From Eucommia ulmoides (Eukaryota > Streptophyta > Magnoliopsida > Garryales > Eucommiaceae): a stretch of DNA of 64,000 nucleotides. Shown here piece after piece: positions 34,461-46,771 of the stretch. A program made the position numbers and the translations under genes. Where the stretch lies: assembly GCA_016647705.1 (NCBI GenBank), contig CM028328.1, positions 37,858,501 through 37,922,500 on the forward strand. The letters are read 5' to 3'. The notes beneath the pieces are model-generated. The model was not told the origin of the DNA and made no database searches. It worked only from the letters and a program-made list of their open reading frames with translations. Numbering within the stretch: the stretch's first letter is position 1; every line of letters begins with the position of its first letter.

Positions 34461-36455
34461 TGTGATGAGTGGTTTATTTACCAACAAATCAAGTACTTTT
34501 AGATTCAAATATTTGTGAGTTTTTAAGCATTTTTGTTAGTTTAATATATTTTTGTGTTGTTTTGTAGGAATCATAAATAAATGGGAGAAAATGTGAAAAT
34601 ATGACAATTTGATCAGAAAGTCTAGGATTTGGTCAAAACATTGGGGCTGCAGCTGGAATTCGGGGCTGCAGCACAAAAGAAAATTGCAAAATCGAAGGAA
34701 ACCCAACAGAATATTGGGGTTGCAACAAGCAAAATCGGGGCTGCAGCGTGAAATGCCAACCCACTACGTTTTGTGGCTACAACACCAAATAAATGGAGCT
34801 GCAACACCAATTTTAGCCCACCGCGTTTTGGGGATACAACACCAAACAAATGGCACTGTAGCGTGAGTTCCATTCACACTGTAACGCCACTTGACGAACT
34901 TCAAGTTCATTTTTGACTATGATACAATCTGATTTTGGACAAATGCGAAAACATGAAAGTTATATATCTTTTTATTATCGTTTTAGATAATTTTGAATCA
35001 TCTCAATCGGAGTTTGGACGAGAACATTATGGCCATTTTTTAGAACCTTTGCGCTATGATAGGTGGAATTTGTCTATATATTCCCAAGTCGATTTTGGTA
35101 GTTTTCAAGTGTTATTATAGTGTTTTAATATGTGTTAATAAATTTTTATTTGTTTTGTTATAAATCAGATGTTTGGGACGAAAAAGGACTAAAATTGTTC
35201 ATAATCGAGTAAATCGATGGAACGTTGGTGGAAGAACAGTGAAAAAAGAGCAAAGAAGGCAAGTTCAGATTTGCAGGCCCACCGCTGCAATGGTGAAGCC
35301 ATCGCTGCAACGATCAATAAAATAGAAACCTTTTGTCCTTCCACCACTGCAGCGGTACTTCCTACCGCTGCAACGGTCATCTGGCAGAATCCCTACTGAC
35401 TTCTCACCGCTGCAGCAGTGATTCCTATTGCTGAAGTAGTCCAACACCACATCTTTTAGATATTTTAGGATATTTTCTTGATATTTTTTAATTCCATTAT
35501 ATCCTCTCTTCTCCCCAAACACTTAGCACATTTTTGGAGTGTCCTTGAGTGCTCCAAGACTATATCAAGGGGAGAAAACACAATTCCAAGAAGAGAGAAC
35601 AAGATCAAAGCGGTTTTAGTGAATGTGGATCCGTCCATTCTTCAGATAACAACTTTTCTCCTTTATTTCTCTCTTTATTTATTGAACACTTTTGGTATTT
35701 GATTATGTTTAGCTTATTTGTTGTTGTAAATTTGGTTATGGCCATGTATAACTAAACATATATTGTCTAGGGAGCGATTTGTTTATAAAAACGTTGTTTT
35801 TTTGAATTGATGTTTTGTTAACGGGTTTTTCATCCATGTTCGATTGTGTTTACCGTTATTTTACCTCCATAGTATGCTTGCTATGATATTGTGGTTGATT
35901 TGAGAATACGGGATTTGACACTCGGGAGAGGTAACCCTAGATTCGAATTAGGGTTTAAACACAACGCGATGATCTAATGATCCGGAAGGGTATTAGAAAG
36001 TGTTGAATCCCTGAGGTTGGGGTGAGACTCAGTGACCAAGTGTCGTATAGACGCTAGAGGAGGACTTTGGTGTTGACGCGAAATCACATATTCATTCACT
36101 CTACACTTAGGAGATGTAGTGAGTGAGTTTTTGATACCTAGATTGTCGGATAGATTTGAACGCCGTTAATGTAAACTAGATTAAAACGAACACGTTTAAG
36201 TGAACAAAGTTAATCCCTAAGCAATATAATCCCTTAAACGTCATATTAGTATTATAGTAATTAATTTAGTTTAGTATATTTTATTAACAAAAACTACATT
36301 TGAGTCGTCTAGATAAAGTTAGGTTATGACAATTGAGGTAATTAGTGACAATCTAATCCAATCTCTGCGGATATGACAACTCCTACTCTTCCCACTCTAC
36401 TAAAACTTGACCCGTACACTTGCGGTGCAAGTAGCGACGTAATAATCTGCTACCA
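34461..36455 (+). repeat. 5' LTR of the Athila-like element
   Basis: 1995 bp, matching the solo LTR at 19647-21345 in reverse. It has CTGCAGC-rich patches (34645-34880 and 35270-35440), a TATA-like TCTATATATTCC near 35073, and a 3' end CCCGTACACTTGCGGTGCAA then CTGCTACCA. Confidence 0.85.
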
Positions 36456-36460
36456 AGTTT

Positions 36461-36483
36461 TTGGTGCCATTGCCGAGGATTGA
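36461..36483 (+). other. Primer-binding site of the Athila-like element
   Basis: TTGGTGCCATTGCCGAGGAT resembles the TTGGCGCCGTTGCCGGGGAT site that, as I recall, pairs with tRNA-Asp in Athila-type elements. It lies five bases after the LTR. Confidence 0.7.
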
Positions 36484-36579
36484 TTTTTAGATTGTTGTTG
36501 ATATTGTGAGTAAGTAACTTGATTTTAATTTAGGCATTTATTTTATTTTTAATTTTTATTTGTAGTTTTATTTATCATG

Positions 36580-37570
36580 CGAAGTACTTGAAGATGTTAG
36601 ATCAACAAGTGCTATTGCATTTCTTTCAATGAGATTCCAAGCTATTTTATTGTACTTGGGATAGATACCAAGAGTTGCTTTTTTCGGTTCCCCAGTCATG
36701 GTTTCCCGAGGGAGTGTCAACTAATGGTTACTAGCCGCAACACGAATTTAGGTGGAAGGAGGAAACAACACTACCTCTTTCGACCAACTAACTGTGGACG
36801 AAGCCTATCAATTGTTGGTAGACATGGCAGAGTATAATTTTCACAAGTAGAATTATTCAACAAGCTACCAAAGCTTGGGGGATAGTTTAACCATTTCGGC
36901 ATCATGGATTAATACCCTGGACCGACATGTAGAGTCTTCCCCTACCTTGGAGAAAATATTCGCTGAATTTATAGGGGAGACTCAGGCTTTCTGGAGGGAA
37001 ACGAATGACCGTCTCAATAAGCATGAGGTTCATCTTAACAATATTGAGACGACCTATGCTGAAATTGATGCGACTATAACGTCTATTCAAACGTAAATCG
37101 GTTAGCTTATTTGCTACATTAAGGTCAAGTCAGCAACGGTGGCATTGAGAGACACACATGCCACATGCATTAAAAGCCACCAGAAAGAACCGGATATGAG
37201 CGGGAGGAACTTGGGTGCATTTTATGATAATGATTCTACTGAGGAGAAAACCCAAGCGTGGATCGAAGATTCTGATTCTTCACTATTAGAGATCTACATT
37301 GTGATGTCACTACCGATCTAAGACGATCATATCTATGAGGATCTGATGTGGCTCACTTGTCCTCTACCGCTTTCAACACCGTTTATTCCAGCCAACCAAA
37401 CACTTGAGCAGGAGACGAGTCACGTTGAGAGCTCGGTCCAATCATTGCCAAATTTTGCCAATCTTGAGGGCGTTCTTAATCAAAACCTGTACGTTGTATT
37501 GTATGACACATACTATAGGCGGAAGTCGCTCTTTGACGAACCCTTTTCTTTGTCAAGCCGAGGACATTAA
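36580..37570 (+). pseudogene. Athila-like gag remnant
   Basis: A frame from 36875 reads IFAEFIGETQAFWRETNDRL, then NKHEVHLNNIETTYAEIDAT and SIQT. The TNDRL.KHE.HL.NIE..YAEI pattern is the C-terminal coiled segment of Athila gag. More gag-like text follows in broken frames to 37570, ending near CCAAGTGCTTCTTGGGAGGC, a sequence usually found downstream of Athila coding. So pol is deleted. Confidence 0.75.
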
Positions 37571-38529
37571 ACCAAGTGCTTCTTGGGAGGCAACCCAAGT
37601 TTTCAAAATAAATTAGAGCATCACTGCTGACTTCACTTGGAGATGAGATTGTCTTGCCTCCCAAGTACGTGTTCTAAACCCCGTTCGTCACTATAATGCA
37701 TGCTAAATATTGAGATTGATGATTGGGTTATTGTGGACATTGACCGTTTTAAGTTTGGGGGTGATGTTTAGTATGTATTTTTGTTATTAGTTGTGTTAGT
37801 TTAATTTAATTATGCATGTTTGTTTAGTTTAGTGTAAATGTGTTTGTAGTATGTGTTGTTGTGTACTGAGTTTTGCATTCTTTTGGGCCATTACCCGATG
37901 ATGATATTATCCCCTGGTTGTTTGTAGAGGTCAAGGGTAATGCTCATTCATGTGTGTTCTGTGTGCTTGACATTGTCGTTTTGGTAAAAGTTATTGTGGA
38001 TCCTAATTTGCACGAGCACGTAGACTCAATGTATAACTATCCAATTGATTTGAGGCCGATTATTTATTAGCCAAATTCATGACAATTTAAGGGATTCTAG
38101 AACCTAATTTGGGGGAAACTTGAGGTGAAATCCTAGGCCAGGTAGTTCATGAGTCATGATTTAGTCATTAATTTTGTCGCTTGAGCCTTTGAACTTGACC
38201 TTATAATATGTTTATCTCTCGTTACCCTGTCGAAGTCTATAAGCTATTTCAATTCTAAACGCGTAACAAATACCCTGACCGATAAAACTTTTTTCAAACC
38301 TAAGTCGCTAAACCGAAGGCACAATTTGAGTAAAATCAAGTTAGCATTCGTTTATGCTACTTAAAGTGAGCGGTTGGGTTTTGGGCGAACTTTTGATTGG
38401 TTCAGTATTTGAGTACTCACTTGTCATTTTTCTTTCGTTTTTAACCACACCTGTGATATTGTAAAAATTGAATAAGTTTGGGGATGTGGTTTGTTAAAAA
38501 AATAAATAAATGTAAATATAGGTCTATTA
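37571..38529 (+). other. Athila-like 3' non-coding tail
   Basis: It contains TTTTAAGTTTGGGGGTGATG (37748) and TAAGTTTGGGGATGTGG (38473). Both are the AAGTTTGGGGGTG-type purine-rich runs seen in Athila 3' regions. No gene is recognised. The short open frame at 37873-38070 has no family match that I know. Confidence 0.5.
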
Positions 38530-40744
38530 TGTTAGCCTAAGCGATTTCAATCATAGAATTCCCGGATTAAAGTGATTTTGACGATAACACACACATTTGA
38601 CATTTTGAATGTACTAACGATGATTTTGATATAGAATATCCAAAACAAATCATGTTGAAAAGGTATGAAAATGTATGATTTACATTAAAGCCATTTTTCA
38701 TTTCGACAATACTCGCGGGATATTGAACTCGGAACTCTATAGGACAAACACACACCGTATGAGTTCTTAATTGTAATATATTGATCTTATCATATTCAAT
38801 ATACCTATATATCACAATGTGAAGTATGCGTTTGATCATTACATGCTATTTTGGAAAAAACACCTATTGATCATAATTATACGAAATTGAAATTTTATGT
38901 ACTTAATATGATCATTGAGTTTTTGAATCATATAAACATCTTGATAATAATTGTTACATACTTTATAAAGTGTTTATAATGATAAACGATAAAAAACTAA
39001 GGCCAAAAACCCAAAACGAACGAAAACGTCATGCCGCAGGAGCTTCAGCATAAGTAGTCGACTATTTATGCTGAAAGTAGTCGACTACTTTCAAGTAGTA
39101 TGCTTTCTCTCTCCTGCTCTATTTTCAGCTTCACGTTTTGGCGTCGTATGCTTGTTCTAATTAATGTATGATGATTCATATGCCTTATAATGATTATATA
39201 ATACCTTATCATCATTCAATTTGATCAATACAATGTTGAATTAAAAAGAAATTGATCAAAACATTTTGAAACATTTTAGAACTCAAAATACAGAATTTTG
39301 TCATGAACTCAAATTTGAATTTGCATATCATATTTTGTTTGGAATGTTCAAATCATGTCATGAAATGTTAGTTTAACATGTCTACATGATATATATATGC
39401 TCAATTGATATGCTCATTAATTCATTAATGATTAATTGACAAATTGACTCATAAGGTATGAAAATTCTGTTTTCATCATGATAAATGATTTTAAGTATTC
39501 AAATACCTTAAATACTTGTATATACTTAATTGGTTTATATAATTGTATGATATACATTATACACAATTTATATGAATGATCATATTCATTATCCTATAAA
39601 AATACAAATGTATTGTGTTGAAATCAAGTGGGAATACAAAGATACCATTTTGAATTTATGGTAGGGTAGCTCAATAAATGCTAACCCATACCTTGTCTTC
39701 CACTAGTATGAAAGGTATCCTATCTTGACTATACTAGCTGTATTCTTTAATGAAAGGAGCCTAGTATTAAATGATTTCACACCATCTTTACATAAACTCC
39801 ATCATACTTTGTTTACAAATATCATGATCTCTTACACTCTATTATATACATTGTATGTAAGAGATAATGGCTGTATTTTTCCACTACCTCAACAACATGA
39901 ATGGACTATGGGTCCTATGCATTTAATTACACTATCTTGCATTAATTGATGTTTGAAAAAAAGAAAAAGATTCTTGACAAATCTGTAGAAATGATGGAAG
40001 AGGAGCCTATGCAATTTGAATGTTGAAATTTGAAGAACCTTTTAAAACGGTCATTTGCACTCAAGTTCTTCAAATGAGATATTCTCCTACATTCTCTTTA
40101 TTTATAAAAGGAGAGAAGATTGCTGGATAAAATAACTCACCAAAGTATCAATCAAGTGAGCCTCAAAGATCAAAGTGATACTACCAAAGGCTTCCAAGCT
40201 AAAATCTATCCAACAACACTTATACTCTGCTTGATTCATATTTCTTGAGTGTTTGTTGTATTTGCTTCACACACATAGATTCTTGAGTTCTATATCTTGT
40301 GAATGTTGAAGCTTCATTTTGTGAGACGGTGAGATTATCATTGTAAATCTTGAGTAAGGGTTTTACTCAAGAAGAGAGATTTGTGAGTGGAACATATTCA
40401 CTCTATATTGTAAAGACTTGAGATACGTACTTCTCAAGCGGCAACTTAAACGGTTTGTTCTTCACCTATAAGAAGATCAAAGATAGTGAAATCCTAGAAG
40501 AAGCTCGGGGGAGTGGACTAGGCAAATGGTGTTTGCCGAACCACTATAAAATATCGGTGTCAATCTCTCTAACTCTATTCTTTACATTTTTGCATATATT
40601 TGTGTTTGTGATTATTACTCTTGTTTGAATATCCGTTGTGCACTTAATCACATTAACACTTAATTTATATTGATTAGTTTTTAAATAACGAATTATTTGC
40701 CAAAACCCAATTCACCCCCCTCTTGGGTAATTCTTGGGCCTTCA
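38530..40744 (+). mobile_element. Copia-type solo LTR (second family)
   Basis: TATTA flanks both ends (38525-38529 and 40745-40749). It starts TGTTAGCCTAAG and ends GGGCCTTCA. The body includes AAAGTGATTTTGACGATAAC near the start and CACCCCCCTCTTGGGTAATT near the end, both like SIRE/Maximus LTRs. It has a cluster of AGTCGACT palindromes (39055-39098). A TATA-like TTTATAAAAGG lies at 40100-40110. It is 2215 bp with no internal region, nested in the Athila-like element. Confidence 0.88.
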
Positions 40745-40749
40745 TATTA

Positions 40750-41092
40750 TAGTTTTATTTGACAAGTGAATACGGAGTTCTTAAATGTATGTCCAAGGTT
40801 GTTTCAAATTTATCTATGGGGATTCGAGTGTGATTGTGTGCCAAGCCTTGTGCCTTGGGTATCGTTGAGTTAATGACATTAACCTGTTTTATATTTCTGA
40901 TATACCCTTGGTCATTTTTCGAAAATCGAACCAAATCCTATTGATATTTTTAAATTTCTAAGTCTACATTAGTGGAGAGTGGAACTCAGTCAGGTATATG
41001 GATATCCTAATCCTTTATGGTAATAGTCGTGAGTTTCGTTGGTGGATTATCCAATCCAGTCTTTGGATAGTTGTATTATTGAGTTTTTCACT
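40750..41092 (+). other. Athila-like internal DNA after the solo LTR
   Basis: This continues the non-coding tail of 38529. It ends where LTR sequence (CACTATGATACAATCTG) resumes mid-LTR at 41093. Confidence 0.45.
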
Positions 41093-42216
41093 ATGATACA
41101 ATCTGATTTTGGACAAATGAAAAACATGAAAGTTGTATATCTTTTTATTACACTTTTAGATCATTTTAAATCACCTCAATTAGAGTTTGGATGAGAACGT
41201 TATGACCATTTTTCAGAACCTTCGCGCTGCAGCTCGAAAACTCGGGGCTACAGCATGAAAACACACGCTACAGCGCCAAATTTTAGACATAAACCCTAGT
41301 ATAGCTATTTATAAGCCACATTAAGTCTTAAACATGAAGGTGGCGAGATGTGGGAGGAAAAACACAAAGGTGTGGCATATTTTAAGAGAGAAAACACATC
41401 GGTATGGGATTTGTGGCGATTTTGGGATAGAAAACACCCCATGGTATGACGATTTGAGGTGAAATTGAGGAGGAAAACAACATTGGAGGCACTTAAAGTT
41501 GAAGATTCGAAGCTCATATCCACAATAAGAGTTTTATCTTCCTTTCTGAATTTTGTATTTGTGATATTGTGTTGAACATGTTTACATTTATGCATTTCTT
41601 GAAAATATTAATTATGGATTCCTCTATGTTGTGTTAAAATTCACATCTAGGGATTTATATAGTCTCATTTGAACCATGTATTAAATATTTTGTGCCTCTC
41701 TATGTTTAATGCGTTTGATTTATATGGCCGATGAATTAGATGATTTTAGGTTATGAATTTTATACTCGAGAGAGATTGAGTTTTTGACCAGAATTGAGAG
41801 GGCATAATTTAGGTTGTTGTGAGTCCGAGAGGAAATCAACACCTAGGTATTCGAGTTGGGAATTTAGGATCTTGATCAAGTTCGGGATTTATCAACTAGA
41901 ATATCTATTCAGCTGTGTTTGCCTTATTAATGCTTCCAATTTATGCTCCTATATGATATCTTGGTTGATTTGAGAACTTGGAATTTAACACTCGGGAGAG
42001 GTAATTTCGAGTTCAGACTTAGGTTAAACATAACGTAAGTTTTAATAAATTAGGAGATTATTAAAATTTGGGTAATCTACAAGGTCGGGGCGTAACGAAC
42101 ATTTTCACCTAAATCTAGATAGGGATATCAGTTTTGAAATATTTACATATCCTCTCACTTGATACTCAAGAGAGGTAGAGAGGGAGCACGAGTGACCTTG
42201 ATTATTGAATGAATGG

Positions 42217-44913
42217 TGATGAGGGTATTTTCGGGGACTATTGAGTCAGCATCTAGGACCCAGCCACGTGTCCATCCTCTTAGTGATATGGACGCGTTTC
42301 AGAATCCTTGGTGCCACGTTGGAACATATGCTGACCTTGGCTTCTCCCTAAAATTGCATTTATACCCAGGACGGAGCAAGGTGCCCCGCAGAGATGTGCC
42401 GCCCCAAGTTCTGCGCAGTGCCCCAGGCGGCCAACATTTGGGGCTCAACTGTTCCTCTCAACCAGCTCCCCATTCCAGCTCGTTTATCCTCCAGGACTCC
42501 ATAGATTTCTACTTTCCTCTACTAGGTTACCGCTACAGGCCTAACAAAGGCCGGCCGGCTTCGCCAATTGGGCCCAAATGCCCAAGCCCAAAGATTATCT
42601 CCTAAGAACCCTGGATTATCGGCTAAACACAAGGTTTCAATTACTTAACCATTTTTAGGCCTGACTAATCATCTCCAAGTCCTATATATACTAGGAGCTA
42701 TGCAGGCCTGAGGTACGCTTATTATGCGTATGCATTGAGTTTATCTCTAACTCCTATATATTCCTGGGCTAGCGTTTGTTGGCCTAGGGCCAACATGCTG
42801 TGCTGGCCTCGATCGGGCTAGCATATCTGGCCTGGTGGTTGGCAGCATTGTCGGGCACCTATAGAGGTGGGACGACTCGACCCCTTGTGCACTTGTCGTG
42901 TGCTCCCTCTCTCAGTATCGTCTCTATTTTTTCCACGATGAAGGCCAGTCCATGCTCATAGCTTGTTTACAGTGAATGTGTGTTACCCTAAAAATCTAAA
43001 AAATTTGGGATAGCCTTTCTGTCCTACCTAACCCCAAACCGCGGCTCTATAGGAGCCTATTTCATATTAGTTCCTCAGAAAAAACTAACCGTGGGAAAAG
43101 CATCCCCCAAAAGGTCGAAGAAATTTGGGGTCACCCTGCAGTGCTACTTGACCCCGGTCCTCGACCGTATGGGAACCTATTTCGAATTCGCACCCCCGAA
43201 AAAGTTAATTGTTGAAAAATTGTAGTGCTGAAAATCAAACAAATTTGGGGTCGCCCTATCGTGCTACCTAACCCCGATTCCCGACCGTATGGAGGCCTAT
43301 TTTGAATAAGCTCCTTGGGAAAAAACTAACTCTTGGAAAAATGTCGATCAAAGGTGTTTCTAATGCTTTAGAGTCTCTAAGACTTTCGTTTGAATTAGAG
43401 ATTTATATCCCTAACCGTCTTATTTCCCTCACTGTACAGGGCTAGGTGCAACTAATGAGGGTATTTTCAGGGACTACTGAGTCAGTACCTGAGACCCAGC
43501 TACGTGTTCATTCTCCTAGTGACATGGACGCGTTTCGGAATCCCCGATGCCACACTAGAACATACGTCGACCTTGGCTCCTCCCTGGAATCTCATTTATA
43601 CCTAGGGCAGAGCAAGGTGCTTTATAGGGACGTGCTGTCCCAATGCTTACGCCGTGCCTCAAGCGGCTAACTTTTGGGGCTCAGCCGTTCACCTTGACTA
43701 GCTCCCCATTCCAGCTTATTTCTCTTCCATGACTCTACGGATTTCTACTCTTCTCTACTAGGTTACCGCCACAGGCCTAACAAATGCCCACGGGTTTTGC
43801 TAAATGGGTCCAAAAATCTAAACCCAACGGTTATCTCCTAAGTACCCCAGATTATTGGCTAAATACAAGGTTTCGACTAATTAACTGTGTTTAGGCTCGA
43901 CTAATCATCTTCAACGCTTATATATACTGGGGGCTATGCAAGCCCAAGGCATACTTTATTACGCGCATGCACTGAGTTCACTTGCTTACTTAACGCATTA
44001 CTATACTTTTGTTCTGTAAGTATTGGTTACCGTGTCGGAGGGGTTTCACCAGGACAAATCCTGGCCTGAGTCTTCTACAGGTGCCACCCCTTGAGGAGTA
44101 GGAGTCTGGACATAGCAGGTCAGTCATCTCAGGACCCAGCACAACTCACGTGAAGAATTGTTAACTAATGACTCCACCTCAGCAAGAGGACCCACCTGTC
44201 ATCTGATTGGATTATACTCTAGGTGTGTACTATTTTTATACACCAACACTAATGAGGGTATTTTCGGGGACCACTGAGTCAGCACTTGGGACCCGGCCAC
44301 GTGTCCATCCTCCTAGTGACATGGACACATTCTAGAATCTCCGTCGCTATGCTGAAACATACGCCAACCTCAGTTCATCCCTGAAATCTTATTTGTACCT
44401 AGGGTAGAGCAAGGTACCCTGTAGAAACGTGCCGCCCCGAGCTCTGCGCCGTGCCCCAGGCATCCAACTTTTGGGGCTCAGTCATTCACCTTAACCGGCT
44501 CTCCATTCTAGCTCGTTTCTTCTCCAAGACTCCATAGATTTCTATTCTCTTCCACTATGTTACCGCCATAGGCCTAACAAAAACCCGTGGGGTTCGCCAA
44601 ATGGGCCCAAAACTCCAAGCCCAATGGTTATCTCTTAAGCGTCCCGGATTATCGGTTAAACACAAGGTTTTGACTAATTAATCGTGTTTAGGCCCGACTA
44701 ATCATCTGCAAGTCCTATATATATTGGGGGCTATGTAAGCCCGAGGTATGCTTTGTTACGCACATACATTGAGTTCACTTGCTTACTTAATGCATTACTA
44801 TACCTATTCTCACATGAAGAATTTTTAACCGACGACTCCACCTCAACAAGAGAACCCACCTATCATTTGAACTGACTATACTCTAAGGTGTGTACCATTT
44901 TTATATACCAACA
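42217..44913 (+). mobile_element. Gypsy element/cluster with three LTR copies
   Basis: Three direct copies share GAGGGTATTTTCGGGGAC, GCCACGTGTCCATCCTC, a TATA box (TCCTATATATACT) and ATGGACGCG. They begin at 42217, 43453 and 44250. The last two end ACCAACA at 44248 and 44913. Between the first two lies a 0.7-kb spacer with a priming-site-like TTGGCAGCATTGTCGGG (about 42840). No protein domain is present. Short frames in the LTRs are not genes. It looks like a non-coding element whose right LTR was duplicated by unequal exchange. Confidence 0.7.
43000..43352 (+). repeat. Three ~120-bp tandem repeats
   Basis: Units start AAATTTGGG at about 43000, 43120 and 43240. They share CTACCTAACCCC and GACCGTATGG...GCCTATTT. 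They lie inside the spacer of the gypsy cluster. Confidence 0.8.
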
Positions 44914-45197
44914 AACAAAATTAACTAATAATTGCTTAGTAGGATGACATAGGAATAATGAGATGAAATCAAGTCCCTAGAATAATTGTGCATAAGAAAT
45001 CCATATTTTATTTTTCTTTTGATTTTATATTTGTTTTAGTTTTATTTTATTTTTATAATCATCAAATTGGGTTACCTAGATAAAGTTAAGTTATGATAAT
45101 CGCAGTACTTAACGACGATTTAAACTAATCCCTGTGGATACGACACTCTACTCACTACTACACTGTTAAAACTTGACCCGTACACTTGCGGCGTGTA

Positions 45198-46299
45198 AGG
45201 TGAAATTGAGGAGGAAAACACCATTAGAGGTACTTGGAGTTGAAGATTTGAAACTCATATCCACAATAAGAGTTTTCTCTTCATTTCTCTTACCCTAATC
45301 TTGATTGAATTTTGTATTTGTGATATTGTGTTGAATATGTTTGCATTTATGAATTTCTTCAAAAGATTAGTTATGGATTCGTCTATGTTGTGTTAAAATT
45401 CACATCTAGGACTTGATGTAGTCTCGTTTGAATCATGTGTTGAATATTTTATTAATTGTTAGTTTTAATTCCATTTTATGCCTTTCTATATTTAATGCAT
45501 TTGATTCATGTGGCCGATGAATTAGATGATTTTAGATTATGAATTTTATGCTCGAGAGAGATTGATTTGCAACCGGAATTGAGAGTGTATAATTTAGGTT
45601 GTTCTGAGTCTGGGAAGAGATCAATACCCAGGTATTCGAGTTGGGAATTTAGGATCTTGATCAAGTTCTAGATTTATCAACTAGAATCTCTATTCAATTG
45701 TGTTTTTCTTATTAATGCTTCCAATTTATGCTCCCATATGATATTTTGATTGATTTGGGAACTTGGAATTTGACACTCGGGAGAAGTAATTTTGGGTTCG
45801 GACTTAGGTTAAACATAATGTAAGTTTTAATAGATCGGGAGATTATTAAAGCTAGGGAAATCTATAATGTCAGGGCGTAATGAATGTTTTTACCTAAATT
45901 CTAGATAAGAATATCAGTTTTGAAGTGTTTACATATTTTTTAACTTGACACTCGGGAGAAGTAGTGATGGAGCATGAGTGACATTAATTATTGAATGAAT
46001 GAAATTGACTAATAATTTCTTAGTACGATGACATGGGAATAACGAGATGAAATCAAGCCCCTAGAACGATTGTGCATAGAAAATCCATATTTTATTTTAC
46101 TTTTGATTTTATATTTGTTTTAGTTTTAGTTTTATTTTTATAAACATCAAATTTGGTTACCTAGATAAAGTTGGGTTATGATAATTGCGGTACTTAGTGA
46201 CGATTTAAACCAATCCTTGTGGATATGACACTCTACTCCTCCTATATTATTAAAGCTTAACCCGTACACTTGCGGTGTGTAGAAAATAAATCACTATCA
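45198..46299 (+). repeat. Second partial Athila-like LTR (tandem)
   Basis: It restarts at AGGTGAAATTGAGGAGG, which equals 41457, so 3' LTR sequence is repeated head-to-tail. It ends with GTACACTTGCGGTGTGTAG and CACTATCA. Confidence 0.75.
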
Positions 46300-46432
46300 A
46301 AAGGATTAGGGTTTGGTTCCTACTTGGGAAACGAGATTATAAGGGTTTGGTTCCTACCTGGGAAAAGAATGAGAGGTTTAGTGGATTACAAATCTCCGTG
46401 GAGCTTAGGGGACTAGATGTAGGTAAGAGTAG
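46300..46432 (+). repeat. 3' LTR of the copia composite, middle part
   Basis: AAAGGATTAGGGTTTGG to TAGGTAAGAGTAG continues the copia LTR. The GGGTTTGGTTCCTAC unit occurs twice here. Confidence 0.8.
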
Positions 46433-46699
46433 TAAGACCCCGATTTAGCACGTACGTCATTTTAATTTCAATTGAGAGCATTTAGAAAATTTTGGGAAAA
46501 AATTAAGTAAAAAAAAAATGATAATTGGGTCAAATTGCAAATTTGGAAACTTATTCTAAATTTGAGATGCAAAATTTGTAGTCGAATTCTAGAATAAAAA
46601 TTTTAGGGATCAAAATGCAATTTAAGAAAATCCTAAAAGATGAATTGGATTGAAATAAAGGCTTAATGGAAGATAGATGGAGAAAAGTGCAATTTTACC

Positions 46700-46701
<2 letters not shown>

Positions 46702-46768
<67 letters not shown>
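46702..46768. repeat. (TA)n-(TG)n microsatellite
   Basis: About 19 TA repeats followed directly by about 15 TG repeats. The small frame across it is artefact. Confidence 0.95.

Positions 46769-46771
<3 letters not shown>

Larger units (their letters stand above)
41093..45197 (+). repeat. Partial Athila-like LTR, interrupted
   Basis: The text at 41093 corresponds to 34913, so the first ~450 bases of the LTR are absent. It continues to about 42216, is broken by the gypsy cluster 42217-44913, and ends CCCGTACACTTGCGGCGTGTA near 45197. It contains CGCGCTGCAGC words at 41224. Confidence 0.75.
34461..46299 (+). mobile_element. Athila-like gypsy element nested in the copia 3' LTR
   Basis: It begins TGTGATGAGTGG at 34461 and ends CACTATCA at 46299. 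The copia LTR reads GTTAAAA before it and AAAGGATT after it, so the site duplication is a short A-run (3-4 bp can be checked). The 5' LTR is 34461-36455; a priming site, a gag remnant and a 3' non-coding tail follow. Its right part holds two partial LTRs in tandem (41093-45197 and 45198-46299). It carries two further insertions (38530-40744; 42217-44913). Confidence 0.8.

Noticed and set aside
35189..35522. Overlapping frames on both strands
   Set aside because: They come from the CTGCAGC-word island in the Athila-like LTR; no domain is seen.
42213..42605. 130-codon frame
   Set aside because: It lies in the LTR of the gypsy cluster. The sister copies at 43453 and 44250 break the frame.
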